Below, piece by piece: positions 1 through 9,258 of a stretch of DNA of 48,444 nucleotides. A model generated the notes under the pieces. The model ran no database searches. It saw only the letters and a list, made by a program, of their open reading frames with translations, and was not told where the DNA came from. The stretch's first letter is position 1, and every line of letters begins with the position of its first letter. The stretch is from contig NZ_ML123044.1 in the NCBI RefSeq assembly GCF_003846175.1, positions 1,034,162-1,082,605 on the forward strand. Reading direction: 5' to 3'. The stretch comes from Streptomyces sp. ADI95-17 (GTDB lineage Bacteria; Actinomycetota; Actinomycetes; Streptomycetales; Streptomycetaceae). A program made the translations under genes and the position numbers.

Positions 1-78
1 GGGGCACCGGTGGCGGCGGGGTCAGCACGGTCGTCACGTCGGATGCGCTCCTCGTCGGGGCGGGATGGGGTGCGGGGC

Positions 79-174
79 GGGTGCTGGCACGGGTGCCGGT
101 ACGGGTGCCGGTACGGGTGCCGGTACGGGTGCCGGTACGGGTGCCGGTACGGGTGCCGGTACGGGTGCCGGTAC
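79..174. repeat. 12-bp tandem repeat, eight copies
   Basis: The unit GGGTGCCGGTAC is repeated seven times perfectly from 91 to 174 and is preceded by one degenerate copy (GGGTGCTGGCAC, 79-90). It lies 36 bases beyond the stop codon of the LAATG surface protein that ends at 210. The unit length is a multiple of three, so the array reads open in several frames, but no credible coding context is visible. The rest of 1-209 shows no recognisable gene. Confidence 0.9.
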
Positions 175-209
175 GGGCAGGCGGGGGCCGGGGCCCCCGC
201 CCCCGTACG

Positions 210-1592
210 TCAGAACCGGAGCAGGCCCTTGCGGCGGGTGTGCATCACGAACGCGGTGCCGAGGCCGCAGAGCGCGAGCGCCGTCGCGCCGAGCGCGAGC
301 GCGCTGGTGCCGGTCGCGGCGAGCGGGCCGGTGGCGGTGTCCCCGCCGCCCGAACCGCCGGTGGTGGTACCGCCGTTCCCGCCGTTCCCGCCGTCCGCAC
401 CGTCCGTCGTACCGCCGTCGTCGGTGTCCGCGGAGTCGCTCGGGCCCGGGTCGGGGCCCGGTGCGTCACCGATCGCGAAGAGGAACTCGACGCTGTGGCC
501 GCCGGTGCCGGGCTCGGCGAGGGTGAGGGTGTACGAGCCGTCCTCGATCTTCGCCGGGACGGTGAACGCGTAGGCGGAGACGGTCCCTTCGGCGTTCGCG
601 GTGGCGTCGGGCAGGACGGCCTCGCTGTCGGCGAGGGTGACCTTCACCTTGGCGCTCCTGGTGTAGCCGCGGGCGGTGATGAGGACCTGCTGCCCCGCGG
701 TGAGCGTCGGGTTGACCTCCAGGGCCTTGCCGTCGGCGTCGGTGACGTCGAGATCGGCGGGCGTGCCCGGGGTGGGGCTGCCGGTGTCGCTGGGGTCCGG
801 GGAGGGCGAGGAGCCGGCCTCGGTGACGGTGTACGGCACGGCGGCGGAGACGGATTCGGCGTACGCGGCGGAGTCCGCCGGGAGGAACTTCGCGGTGAAC
901 GTGTGCGCGCCCGGGGCCGGCGCCTTCGTGCTCAACCCGGCGGCGCCGGAGGCGGCATCGGCCCGGCCCAGCTCGGTGGTGCCGTCCAGGAAGACCACCT
1001 TCCCCGCGGCGGCCGGGGGTGTGACGGCGGCCTTCAGGGTGATCGCGGCTCCGGCGGGGGCGGTGGCCGCGGGGGTGGCGGTGAGCGCGGTCGTGGTGGC
1101 CGCGGCCTCCTGGACGGCCCAGGAGTCACCCGTCACCTGGATCTTCGCGGGGAAGTACTTGCCGCCCACGTTGCCGGCGTCGCGGCACATCAGCCGGATG
1201 TCGTACGTACCGTCCAGCGATCCGGTCGGGATCCAGCTCCGCAGCAGGGATTCGAGCGACTTCCCGGCGGGGATGTCGGCGCTGAACGGCCCCTGGTCGA
1301 ACGGGGCGCCGACGGCCGTCTTGCCCAGCGTGCCCGTGCCGCCGGCCGGTTTGGCCAGGACCAGTGAGACCTGCTGCGCGTTCTCGGCGGGGCAGGCGCC
1401 GTCGGTGCTCACCTTGGGGAAGGCCGGGTTGTCGGTGGTCTTCCCCGACGTGACCGGAAGCGTCAGCCGGCCCAGCGCGTCCGCGGCGCGGGCCGTCGGC
1501 GCGAGGGCGAGGACCGCGGCCGCCGCGGCGAGCAGGAGCGAGCAGCACAGCTGCAGCGCGGCGGGTGTTCTCGGTGGTGCGAGGTGTCTCAT
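210..1592 (-). CDS. Ig-like-domain surface protein with LAATG sortase motif
   Basis: A 460-residue exported protein. It has an N-terminal signal peptide (hydrophobic stretch about residues 10-36, ending ARA-AD) and an Ig-like repeat domain at about 165-255 with a VVFLDGTTELG core. A second beta-rich domain lies at about 280-375, followed by an Asp/Gly/Thr-rich linker. The C terminus is a textbook sorting signal: LAATG at residue 424, a hydrophobic segment and an RRKGLLRF basic tail. LAxTG is the motif of class E sortases in actinobacteria, so covalent cell-wall anchoring is expected. It follows the PstS-like gene at 1692-2660 on the same strand with a 99-base gap and may be its surface partner. 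The ligand is unknown. Confidence 0.88.
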   Translation of the reverse strand: MRHLAPPRTPAALQLCCSLLLAAAAAVLALAPTARAADALGRLTLPVTSGKTTDNPAFPKVSTDGACPAENAQQVSLVLAKPAGGTGTLGKTAVGAPFDQGPFSADIPAGKSLESLLRSWIPTGSLDGTYDIRLMCRDAGNVGGKYFPAKIQVTGDSWAVQEAAATTTALTATPAATAPAGAAITLKAAVTPPAAAGKVVFLDGTTELGRADAASGAAGLSTKAPAPGAHTFTAKFLPADSAAYAESVSAAVPYTVTEAGSSPSPDPSDTGSPTPGTPADLDVTDADGKALEVNPTLTAGQQVLITARGYTRSAKVKVTLADSEAVLPDATANAEGTVSAYAFTVPAKIEDGSYTLTLAEPGTGGHSVEFLFAIGDAPGPDPGPSDSADTDDGGTTDGADGGNGGNGGTTTGGSGGGDTATGPLAATGTSALALGATALALCGLGTAFVMHTRRKGLLRF

Positions 1593-1691
1593 GGTGGTCG
1601 GTCCCCCAGTGGGATGCGTGGTGGTGGCGGGTACGCCGGGGGGCCGGACACCCTGGGGGTGCCCGGCCGTGGCGCGGTCAGGGAGTGGTGG

Positions 1692-2660
1692 TCAGCTCTC
1701 GCCCCGGAGGGCGGTGCTGCCGCAGCCGGCGATGGTGCCGAAGCCGTACGTGGCGATCACGCCGCTCTGCGCGCAGACCTTGGAGGAGGAGCCGACGAAG
1801 GTGGCGGCGATCGTCGGGTCGGTGAGCTTGGCGGTCGGAACGACGTTGTAGACGTCACGGTTGAAGGGGAAGGCGGTGTTGAGGGTGCCGTCCGCGTTGC
1901 GCGGGGCGACACCGTTCACCGAGCCGAGCACGGAGGCGCCGCGCCGGTCGACGACGTCGCCCGGCTCGTTGCTCTGCGCGATGTACTGGGCGACGGAGTA
2001 AGGGGCGATGTCGCCCGCGCTGTCCAGCGCCTCGCCGTTGTGCTCCTGGACGGTGTCGTCGACGCAGGAGCCGAAGGTGGACTCGGTGAGGCCCAGCTGG
2101 CCCAGGAAGAAGGACCGGGTGCCGGAGCCGGACTGGGGCAGCAGCGGGGTGAGCGCCACACCGTTGAGGGACGTGGTCTGGCAGGTGTAGACCGAGACGA
2201 GCTGCGCCTTGGTGAGCGCCTTGGGCAGGGCGCTGTCGGAGCGGACCGCGAAGGTGACCGCGTCCTTGCCGAACGGGATCCAGGTCAGGTCGGTGGACGA
2301 GGTGTCCGCGACGCCGCGCGAGGAGCGCGCGAAGTCCAGACAGCCGGTGTTGTTGTCGACGGCGTTGCGCAGCGCGTTGATGCCGGCCGAGGAGCCGTTG
2401 GGCCGGGCGATCTGGCAGCCGGTGGCGCGGGTCTTGACCGTCGCCGTGCCGAGGGCGTTGTACGAGGCGATCAGCGCGCCGCTGTCGACGGCGGTGCCGA
2501 GGCCGTTCACGACGTCCTGGGTGGTGTCCGAGCCGACACCGGCGAGGACCCGGTAGTTGCCGGGGGCCGGGTCCGCCGAGGCGGGGGCCGCCATGGCGCC
2601 GAGGGCGAGGGCGGCGGTACCGACAACGGCACCGATGCGTGCGCGGGACTTGACGTTCAC
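1692..2660 (-). CDS. Secreted PstS-like substrate-binding protein
   Basis: A 322-residue protein starting at GTG 2660, chosen because GGAGGA precedes it and a signal peptide follows directly (cleavage near APASA-DP). An open frame continues upstream to 2840 but without coding character. The mature part begins with a PstS-type sequence (AGVGSDTTQDVVNG) and contains QSGSGTRSFF at mid-protein, matching the SGSGT oxyanion-binding motif of phosphate-binding proteins. Unlike its two neighbours it has no C-terminal membrane segment and no lipobox, so it should be freely secreted. It is the third PstS-fold protein of the locus. Binding of phosphate is inferred from the motif; another oxyanion is possible. 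Confidence 0.82.
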   Translation of the reverse strand: MNVKSRARIGAVVGTAALALGAMAAPASADPAPGNYRVLAGVGSDTTQDVVNGLGTAVDSGALIASYNALGTATVKTRATGCQIARPNGSSAGINALRNAVDNNTGCLDFARSSRGVADTSSTDLTWIPFGKDAVTFAVRSDSALPKALTKAQLVSVYTCQTTSLNGVALTPLLPQSGSGTRSFFLGQLGLTESTFGSCVDDTVQEHNGEALDSAGDIAPYSVAQYIAQSNEPGDVVDRRGASVLGSVNGVAPRNADGTLNTAFPFNRDVYNVVPTAKLTDPTIAATFVGSSSKVCAQSGVIATYGFGTIAGCGSTALRGES

Positions 2661-2849
2661 TTCTGTTCTCCTCCGTGCATACGGAAACGAGGAATGGAAG
2701 GAATGGACGCTCAAGCAGAATTCTGAATTCTTTTTCCACCGGCCCGTCGACCGGCCACCGATGACTTTTCCGTATCCGGTCTCCGGCGGCCACCAACGGC
2801 GACGGTTGTTCAGGTTACGAAATGCTTTACGAGGTGACACCTGGAGAAC

Positions 2850-5294
2850 TCAGCCGGCCCGGACGGATTTCCGTACGGAAAGGCGGAGCGCAATGGGCCC
2901 GGAAAGGCCCGCGACGCCGCCCGCGAGCAGCACTCCGATCAGCACCCAGCGGACGACTCCGAGGACCGTGTCGGGGGTCAGGCCGCCGGAGTGGGCGGTG
3001 TTCTGCCGGTCGGAACCGTCGAGGTCCGCCCGGTTCGCCGCCCTGTCCCCCGTGCCGGGGTTCGCGCCGTCCCCGCCGAAGCCGCCGGCACCGCCGCCCG
3101 GACCGCCCGCGCCGCCGTCCGCTCCCGCGGCCTGGCCGCCGGCGGAACCGGCGTTGCCGGAGCCTTCCGGTCCGCCGTCGCCGGAGTCCCCGGCCGTGCT
3201 CTTCGCGTGCTCCAGCCGGTCCGCCGCGGTGAGTGCCCGGGCGCGCAGGGCGGCGGGCAGCGGCGCGTATCCGGGCGGCAGCTGCCCGGCCGCGGCGCCC
3301 GGGGTCTGGCCGGCCCGCGCCGCGTAACGGATCAGTCCGGCGAAGTCCTTGCGCTCGGCCGCCGGGGTGCCGGTGTAGGCGCCCGCGTAGACGACGGAGG
3401 CCAGGGGATAGGCCCCGCCCCGGGCGCGGGCCGGGTCGGGTGCGAGCACGCCCGGCCGGGACGAGTCCTTCATCGCGGCGACACCGGCGAGCAGCGAGGC
3501 GGGGGTCGGGGCGACGAAGGCGCCGTCGGCGTTGCGCAGGGAGGCGGTCTGGAGTCCGTAGCGGGCGGCGGAGGCGGCGTCGACGATCGCGAGCACCATG
3601 CGCTGCCCGGCCAGCGGGGGCGTGTTGACCAGCTTGGCCGGGGAGCCGTTGCCCCCGGCGGCCGCGGTGGTGGTGGATCCGTTGTTGCCCCGGCGGGTGC
3701 GCAGCGCGCCCTCGTGCATGTCCTGGACGTACGGGGCGATCTCGGTGGTCCCGTACTCCAGGGACTCCTCGCCGACGGTCACGGTCGTACGGGTCGGGTC
3801 GGCCTTCGGGAAGTCGTCGACACCGGTGTCGGTGTCCAGGTGCAGCTCCTTGAAGTACGGGTTGACCTTCGCGCCCCAGGGGTCGGGGGTACCGGCCAGG
3901 AATTGCCGTGCCTCGGTGTCGGACCGCAGCCACTTCCACAGCATTGCGGTGGTGTCGGAGCTTTCCAGCTGCACCATGATGCTGGACGGAGCCAGATAGG
4001 GAACCCAGTCCTTGAAAGCCGGATTGAGCTGTTTGAATTCCTCGTCGTGGAAGAGGCTGAGCGGATTGTCCTTGATGTGTTCGGGGGCGGTCCTGCTCCG
4101 GCTCACCACGTCCTTCTGGTAGGACGAGGTGAGCATTTTCGCGAGCAGTCTCGGGGTGAGTTTCATCGAGGCGAGCCGGCCGGAGTCCGGCATTTCGACG
4201 AAGAAGCCGACCACCAGTCCGCTCACCGCCACCGGCGCGTGCACCGCGCTCCCGGCGGTGCCCTCCTGCGGCGGGAGCAGCGGATCGACGGTGAAGGCGA
4301 GGTGCGGGGAGCCCGGGGTGGGCCGGGCGAGGGTGTCCCGTGCGCTCGCCTCACCGCTCTGGCTGAACGCGAACTTCGCGCTGCCGGCGCCCGCGCAGAG
4401 GGTCGACTGCCAGGAGCTGATCGCCTCGGTGACCAGCTCGGACCCGGTCACCCGGCGCTCGGCGCGGTCGGCCGGGCAGGTGTTGCCGACCGGCTGGAAG
4501 TGCAGCGGCACCACGAGGCGCTGGGCCCAGTTGGAGGTGGTCAGCGGTGAGGTCTCCAGCCGGTGGTTGGAGCCGGTGCCGCCGTCCACGTCGTGTCCGC
4601 CGCGCGGTACGACGACGAGCCAGCAGGGGCGAGGCCCTGTCCGGCCGGAGCGCTTCACCCGCTCGCCGCAGCCGAGCTGGGAGGCCTCCTGCCCGGACTG
4701 CATCTGGAAGGTGAACTCGCCGGTGCCGTCCGCGTGCGTGACGGCGTAGGGCTCCTCGTTGGAGTCGATCGAACTGAAGTAGGTCCAGTCGCGCGACCCG
4801 GTGGTCCGCGGTCCACCGTCGGCGGGGCGGAACGGTACGTACGACTCGCCGGATCCGTTGCCCACGTACTCCTTCTCGGCCGGGTCGGCCGCGCCCGCCC
4901 CGATCTGGCGCAGCGCGGTCCAGTTGCCGCCCTGCCCGCCGTTGCCCTGGGCGCCGAACTGGCACTGCTCGCGCGTGGGCCCGCCGGGGTCGTCGCCCCA
5001 GCACTGCATGATCTGGAGGTAGTCGTAGGTGAAGCCGTCCTGTGTCGGCCTGCCGCCGGTCCAGGTGATCTGTACTCCCTGGCCGCGCAGCTGTTCGGTC
5101 TGGTGGACGGTGACCTTGAGCTTCGAGAAGTCGTCGTACGGGCCCTTGCGGCCGGTCACCGTCACCGCCGAGCCCGCCGCCGCCTCGGCGGGGGACGTGG
5201 TGGCGGGCAGCGGCAGCAGGGCGGCCAGCAGCGCGGCGAGCAGCGCCGCGGTGCCGGTGACGGTGCGCCGACGGGTGTGTCGTACGTGGGTCAT
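2850..5294 (-). CDS. Large membrane-anchored PstS-like extracellular protein
   Basis: An 814-residue protein whose start at ATG 5294 overlaps the stop of the upstream gene by four bases (ATGA), indicating translational coupling. It has a signal peptide (Leu/Ala-rich, residues about 12-40), a beta-rich N-terminal domain and many Trp, Gly and Cys residues near 80-230. A central part resembles substrate-binding proteins (AVSGLVVGFFVEMP, then LTPRLLAKMLTSSY). A Gly/Ala-rich linker is followed by one transmembrane helix at about 775-797 and a short basic tail. This predicts an extracellular protein held by a C-terminal anchor. It is far longer than a normal PstS (about 370). Its role in the Pst-like locus is inferred from position and partial similarity. 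Confidence 0.8.
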   Translation of the reverse strand: MTHVRHTRRRTVTGTAALLAALLAALLPLPATTSPAEAAAGSAVTVTGRKGPYDDFSKLKVTVHQTEQLRGQGVQITWTGGRPTQDGFTYDYLQIMQCWGDDPGGPTREQCQFGAQGNGGQGGNWTALRQIGAGAADPAEKEYVGNGSGESYVPFRPADGGPRTTGSRDWTYFSSIDSNEEPYAVTHADGTGEFTFQMQSGQEASQLGCGERVKRSGRTGPRPCWLVVVPRGGHDVDGGTGSNHRLETSPLTTSNWAQRLVVPLHFQPVGNTCPADRAERRVTGSELVTEAISSWQSTLCAGAGSAKFAFSQSGEASARDTLARPTPGSPHLAFTVDPLLPPQEGTAGSAVHAPVAVSGLVVGFFVEMPDSGRLASMKLTPRLLAKMLTSSYQKDVVSRSRTAPEHIKDNPLSLFHDEEFKQLNPAFKDWVPYLAPSSIMVQLESSDTTAMLWKWLRSDTEARQFLAGTPDPWGAKVNPYFKELHLDTDTGVDDFPKADPTRTTVTVGEESLEYGTTEIAPYVQDMHEGALRTRRGNNGSTTTAAAGGNGSPAKLVNTPPLAGQRMVLAIVDAASAARYGLQTASLRNADGAFVAPTPASLLAGVAAMKDSSRPGVLAPDPARARGGAYPLASVVYAGAYTGTPAAERKDFAGLIRYAARAGQTPGAAAGQLPPGYAPLPAALRARALTAADRLEHAKSTAGDSGDGGPEGSGNAGSAGGQAAGADGGAGGPGGGAGGFGGDGANPGTGDRAANRADLDGSDRQNTAHSGGLTPDTVLGVVRWVLIGVLLAGGVAGLSGPIALRLSVRKSVRAG

Positions 5295-6985
5295 CGCGGC
5301 CCTTCCTTGCGACGGTTGCGTGCGGCGAGGGCACGCGCGGTGAGCGGGGGCCCGACGACCACGCCGAGGAGCAGTACGGCGGAGAGCGCCATCAGTACGC
5401 CGCGCAGCCCGGGTGAGCCGCCGGCGGCGAGGGTGACCGGGTTGCCGACGACGGAGGCGTCCCCGCCCCCGGCCGACCCCTCGATCGGCTCGCCGGTGTC
5501 GGGGTCGACGGCGCCCGAGGCCGCGCCGCCGCCGCCCGTCGCGGCGCCGGACGCCCCGTCCGTACCGGTGGAGCCGCCCGAGGCCCCCGCGGTCCCGGCG
5601 CCGCCCTTGCCACCCGCGGCACCCGTGCCGCCGGCGCCCCCGGTGCCGCCACCGGAACCGCCGCCGTCGGCACCGGAGTTCACCCGGGTCTGCTGCTTGG
5701 CGCCTGCCGTGCCGTCCGCGCACTGCGTGGTGCCGCGCTTGTCGCAGGCCTTGGGGTACGGGGCGTTCCTGGCAAGGGTGTTGGAGCCGTCGGAGGAGAA
5801 CGTGGGGTTGCGGCAGCTCTTGATGTCGATGTCCGCGGACGGGGCGCCCGGGATCCTGCGGACCTGGGTGAATCCGGCCTCGACGAGGTTCTTGGGCAGC
5901 GGCGAGTAGCCGAGCTCCTCGGCCTGCTGCTGGCCCTCGCAGAGGAAGTAGTTGGCGAAGGAGCCCAGCGTCTTCCCCTTGGCGGTGGTGAACGGCGACT
6001 CGGCCTTGGTGGGCACGATCATGTAGCTGTAGGAGGAGAGCGGGTAGGTGCGGCGGTCGGCCGAGCGGTAGACCCCGTCGAGGATCTGGGTGAGGTAGTT
6101 CTCGGAGTTCTTGTCCTCGTTGATCCGGGCCTTCATCAGCGCCACGGCGACGCTGGACGCGGTCGGTTCGACGTAGTAGCCGGAGGCGTTGAGCACCTTC
6201 GCCACCGGGAAGCCGGTCTTGATGGCGTACGAGTACTCGACGTAGGTGATCGCTCCCTCGGCGTGCCCCTGCTTGGTGTAGCCGGAGACGCCGAGCGAAC
6301 CGGACTTGGCGATCGTCGAGGAGCCGGGCACCACGGGGAAGTACGAGGTCATCCCGCACGGCGTGGAGCGCCCGGCGCGCCTGCAGTACGCGTCCCAGAG
6401 CCCGCTGTGCTCCTTGGCGAGCCAGGTGGTGAGCTGGGCGGTCGTGCCGGAGCCGTCGGAGCGCACGACGGGGATGATGCGGCGGGCCGGGAGCACCAGA
6501 CCGGGGTTGTCGGCCCGGATCTCGGGGGCGTTCCACATCGTGAGCGTGCCGGTGAAGATCTTGGTGACGACCTCGCCGGAGAGCCGCAGGTTGGTGACCT
6601 TCCGGCCGCCGATCCGCAGGTTGTACATGAAGGCCGTGCCGCCGGCCACGATCGGCATGTACGCGTATCCGCGCTTCGGCGGCGCGTCCCGCATCCCGGA
6701 CTCGGTCAGTCCGTACGGGATCTCGGAGACGGCGAAGTCGGCGGTGCCGTTCTTGAACTGCTCACGGCCCACCGAGGAGCCGACCGGTGAGTAGTTGACG
6801 GTCATGCCGCTGTTGGCGGCGACGTTGCGGCGCCACTGGTCGAGCGCGTTGGAGCTCCAGGTGGAGCCGCCGCCGCTGATCTTCGTGTACGAGGCGGCGC
6901 GGGCGGTCGCCGGTTGGAGGGCGAGCAGCGCGCACACCAGTGCCGCCACCGCCATGGTCAGTCGGGAGACGGTTGCCGGTCTCAC
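5291..6985 (-). CDS. PstS-type phosphate-binding protein with C-terminal membrane anchor
   Basis: A 564-residue protein with a signal peptide (residues 1-30) followed directly by a PstS domain beginning YTKISGGGSTW. The phosphate-binding motif SDGSGTT is at residues 176-182, and FTGTLTMWNAPEI is typical of PstS. After about residue 400 comes a very long Gly/Ala/Ser-rich linker, then one transmembrane helix (about 525-550) and the basic tail RNRRKEGPR. Normal actinobacterial PstS is a lipoprotein of about 370 residues; this one has no lipobox and is tethered from the C terminus instead. The gene starts three bases after pstA and overlaps the 814-residue gene downstream, so it lies inside the operon. 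Confidence 0.88.
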   Translation of the reverse strand: MRPATVSRLTMAVAALVCALLALQPATARAASYTKISGGGSTWSSNALDQWRRNVAANSGMTVNYSPVGSSVGREQFKNGTADFAVSEIPYGLTESGMRDAPPKRGYAYMPIVAGGTAFMYNLRIGGRKVTNLRLSGEVVTKIFTGTLTMWNAPEIRADNPGLVLPARRIIPVVRSDGSGTTAQLTTWLAKEHSGLWDAYCRRAGRSTPCGMTSYFPVVPGSSTIAKSGSLGVSGYTKQGHAEGAITYVEYSYAIKTGFPVAKVLNASGYYVEPTASSVAVALMKARINEDKNSENYLTQILDGVYRSADRRTYPLSSYSYMIVPTKAESPFTTAKGKTLGSFANYFLCEGQQQAEELGYSPLPKNLVEAGFTQVRRIPGAPSADIDIKSCRNPTFSSDGSNTLARNAPYPKACDKRGTTQCADGTAGAKQQTRVNSGADGGGSGGGTGGAGGTGAAGGKGGAGTAGASGGSTGTDGASGAATGGGGAASGAVDPDTGEPIEGSAGGGDASVVGNPVTLAAGGSPGLRGVLMALSAVLLLGVVVGPPLTARALAARNRRKEGPR

Positions 6986-6988
6986 TGG

Positions 6989-8200
6989 TCACTCACTCCT
7001 CGTATCCATGGGTGTGTCCCGGGGCGCGGCCCGCCCGGACCGGGCGGCGAAGCGTTCGGCGTCACGTCTCGACGCCTGGACCCGGCGGTGCTCCTGGCGC
7101 CTGGTCAGCCGGCCCGGTCCGCGGCCGCCGATGACGCGGGCGACGACGAACAGCACGAGGACCAGCGCCATCAGGACGGCGGCCGTGCCGAAGCCGCGGG
7201 CGATCATCGTGGGTTCGGGCGACTTGACGAACTCGAAGGTGGCGAGCGGCAGCGAGACCTGCGGCCCCGACAGCGGATCGCCGTTGATCTCGGCGGTGAA
7301 TCCGGCGGTCAGCAGCACCGGCGAGGTCTCGCCGATGCCGCGCGCGGTGCCGAGGATGACGGAGGTGGTCAGCCCGGACCGCGCGGTCGGCAGCACCACG
7401 TGCCAGACGGTGCGCCAGCGCGAGGTGCCGAGCGCGTACGAGGCCTCCCGCAGCGTCCCCGGCACCAGCCGGATCACCACGTCCGCCGCCCGGATGATGA
7501 TCGGCAGCATCATCACGGCGAGCGCGAGCGAGGCGGCCAGCCCGGACCGGTCGAAGCCGAGGGCGAGGATCACCGTCGCGTAGACGAACAGCCCCGCGAC
7601 GATCGACGGCAGCGCGGTCATCGCCTCGACGACGGTCCGTACGAACCGGGCGAAGCGGCCCGGCACCTCGTTGAGGAAGACCGCGCAGACCATGCCGGTG
7701 GGCACGGTCAGGGCCAGCGCGACGGTGATCTGCTCCAGCGTGCCGAGGATCGCGTGCAGGATCCCGCCGGCCGAGAGCGGGTCCAGCGGGCCGGCCTCGG
7801 CCATGTCCTGGGTGAAGAAGTTCAGGTGCGGCAGCGCCTTGCGGCCCTCCCACAGGGTGAACACGACGACGAAGCCGAGCGCGACGACCATGACCAGGCC
7901 GAGGCTCTGCACCACGACGGCGGCCAGCCGGTCCCGTACCGCGGGACCGCTCTCGTCGAACGAGACCAGCAGGGCGTACAGGGCGAGGAACAGCCCGTAC
8001 GCCACGGCCAGGAAGCCGATGGTGCCGCTGAACGGCAGCAGCCGGGCGAACAGCAGCCAGGTGATCGACAGGGCGGCGGCCGCGGCACCGAGCAGCGCGT
8101 ACACGTCGGTGGCCCGCAGCAGGGTCGGGGAGCGCTGCCGCTCCCCCACCGGCACGGCCCGTTCCGCGGTGGCGGCGGGCCTCTCGGGTGCGATGGTCAT
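6989..8200 (-). CDS. pstA: Phosphate-type ABC transporter permease PstA
   Basis: A 403-residue integral membrane protein with a PstA-type permease core, including the EAA-loop sequence EASYALGTSRWRTVWHVVLP that contacts the ATPase and the conserved ARGIGETSPVLLTAG. It is about 100 residues longer than a usual PstA because two additional predicted membrane helices precede the core (about residues 28-50 and 60-80). It starts 13 bases after pstC and is followed after three bases by the PstS-type gene. The intact EAA loop implies a cytoplasmic ATPase partner, but none is encoded nearby. The substrate, probably phosphate, is inferred from family. Confidence 0.9.
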   Translation of the reverse strand: MTIAPERPAATAERAVPVGERQRSPTLLRATDVYALLGAAAAALSITWLLFARLLPFSGTIGFLAVAYGLFLALYALLVSFDESGPAVRDRLAAVVVQSLGLVMVVALGFVVVFTLWEGRKALPHLNFFTQDMAEAGPLDPLSAGGILHAILGTLEQITVALALTVPTGMVCAVFLNEVPGRFARFVRTVVEAMTALPSIVAGLFVYATVILALGFDRSGLAASLALAVMMLPIIIRAADVVIRLVPGTLREASYALGTSRWRTVWHVVLPTARSGLTTSVILGTARGIGETSPVLLTAGFTAEINGDPLSGPQVSLPLATFEFVKSPEPTMIARGFGTAAVLMALVLVLFVVARVIGGRGPGRLTRRQEHRRVQASRRDAERFAARSGRAAPRDTPMDTRSE

Positions 8201-8213
8201 CTGCTGGATCCCC

Positions 8214-9218
8214 TCACTCGCTCGCCGCGCCGGACCGGCTGCGGGCGACGATCGACGACGCCGCGAAGTTGACGACGAGCGTCATCAGGAAGAGCGCGAG
8301 GCCCGCGGCCATCAGGGCCGACATGCCGAATTCGCTGGCCTCGCCGTAGCGCAGGGCGATCAGCGCGGCGACCGAACTCGCCCCGCTCTGCACCACGTGC
8401 CACTGGATCTCGAAGACCGGCGAGATGATCAGGTAGACCCCGATGGTCTCGCCCAGGGCCCGGCCCAGGCCCAGCATGGTGCCGCCGATCATGCCGCCCT
8501 TGCCGAACGGCAGGACGACACTGCGGATCATGCCCCAGCGGGTGGCGCCCAGCGCGTACGCGCCCTCGCGCTCACCGGCCGGCGCCTGCGAGAACACCTC
8601 GCGCATCACCGAGCAGGCGATCGGCGCGACCATCAGCGCCACGACGACCCCCGCGACCAGCGTGGAGGAGGTGTACACGCTCTCCGGTGCCAGCGGGTCG
8701 GACGGGTCGGCGCCGTCCACCCGGAAGAGCGGGATCCAGCCCAGGTAGGTCGCGATCCACCGGGCAGTGGGGAGGATCTGCCCCTCGAAGAAGAACAGCC
8801 CCCACAGCCCGTAGACGACCGACGGCACGGCCGCCATCAGGTCGACGACGCTGATCAGCGTGCGGCGCAGCCGGGGCGGCGCGTACTCGGAGATGTACAG
8901 CGCCCCGCCGACCGCCAGCGGTACGGCGACGGCGACGGCCACCAGCGCGATGAGCACCGTCCCGACCAGCACGGCGGCGATCCCGAAGCGGCCGGCGTCC
9001 GGCTCCCACGCCTCGGTCGTCAGGAACGACCAGCCCGCCCGGGACAGCGCCTGCCAGGCCCGGTAGAGCAGGAATCCGCCGACCAGCAGCATGACCGCGA
9101 GCACCAGCCCGCCGCCGCCGCGGGCGACGCCCCTGAACACGCGGTCGGGCAGCCCCGGATCCGCGTACAGCCGCCGCGGCGCGTCCCGCACCGCGGTCCC
9201 ACTCGTATCTCTCGTCAC
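8214..9218 (-). CDS. pstC: Phosphate-type ABC transporter permease PstC
   Basis: A 334-residue permease with six predicted membrane helices, first gene of the leftward Pst-like operon. PstC features include AVPSVVYGLWGLFFF, the EAA loop with REGAYALGATRWGMIRSVVLP, and GRALGETIGVYL. It pairs with PstA to form the transmembrane channel of a high-affinity phosphate importer. Start ATG 9218. The promoter must lie between 9219 and about 9300, overlapping the end of the DUF1508-like gene. A candidate 11-bp direct repeat resembling a PHO box sits there. Confidence 0.9.
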   Translation of the reverse strand: MTRDTSGTAVRDAPRRLYADPGLPDRVFRGVARGGGGLVLAVMLLVGGFLLYRAWQALSRAGWSFLTTEAWEPDAGRFGIAAVLVGTVLIALVAVAVAVPLAVGGALYISEYAPPRLRRTLISVVDLMAAVPSVVYGLWGLFFFEGQILPTARWIATYLGWIPLFRVDGADPSDPLAPESVYTSSTLVAGVVVALMVAPIACSVMREVFSQAPAGEREGAYALGATRWGMIRSVVLPFGKGGMIGGTMLGLGRALGETIGVYLIISPVFEIQWHVVQSGASSVAALIALRYGEASEFGMSALMAAGLALFLMTLVVNFAASSIVARSRSGAASE

Positions 9219-9258
9219 GCGGTCGACGCTGCTGCCGCGTCATGGACACGCCCGCACC

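Noticed and set aside
10..1367. Long rightward open frames over the repeat array and surface-protein gene
   Set aside because: They are mirror frames of a well-supported leftward gene with signal peptide and sorting motif; their translations are Arg/Gly/Val repeats without domain features.
5295..6536. Extension of the 814-residue protein upstream to about 1228 residues
   Set aside because: The extra part is an Arg/His-rich frame overlapping the PstS-type gene; a clear ATG, signal peptide and ATGA overlap place the start at 5294.
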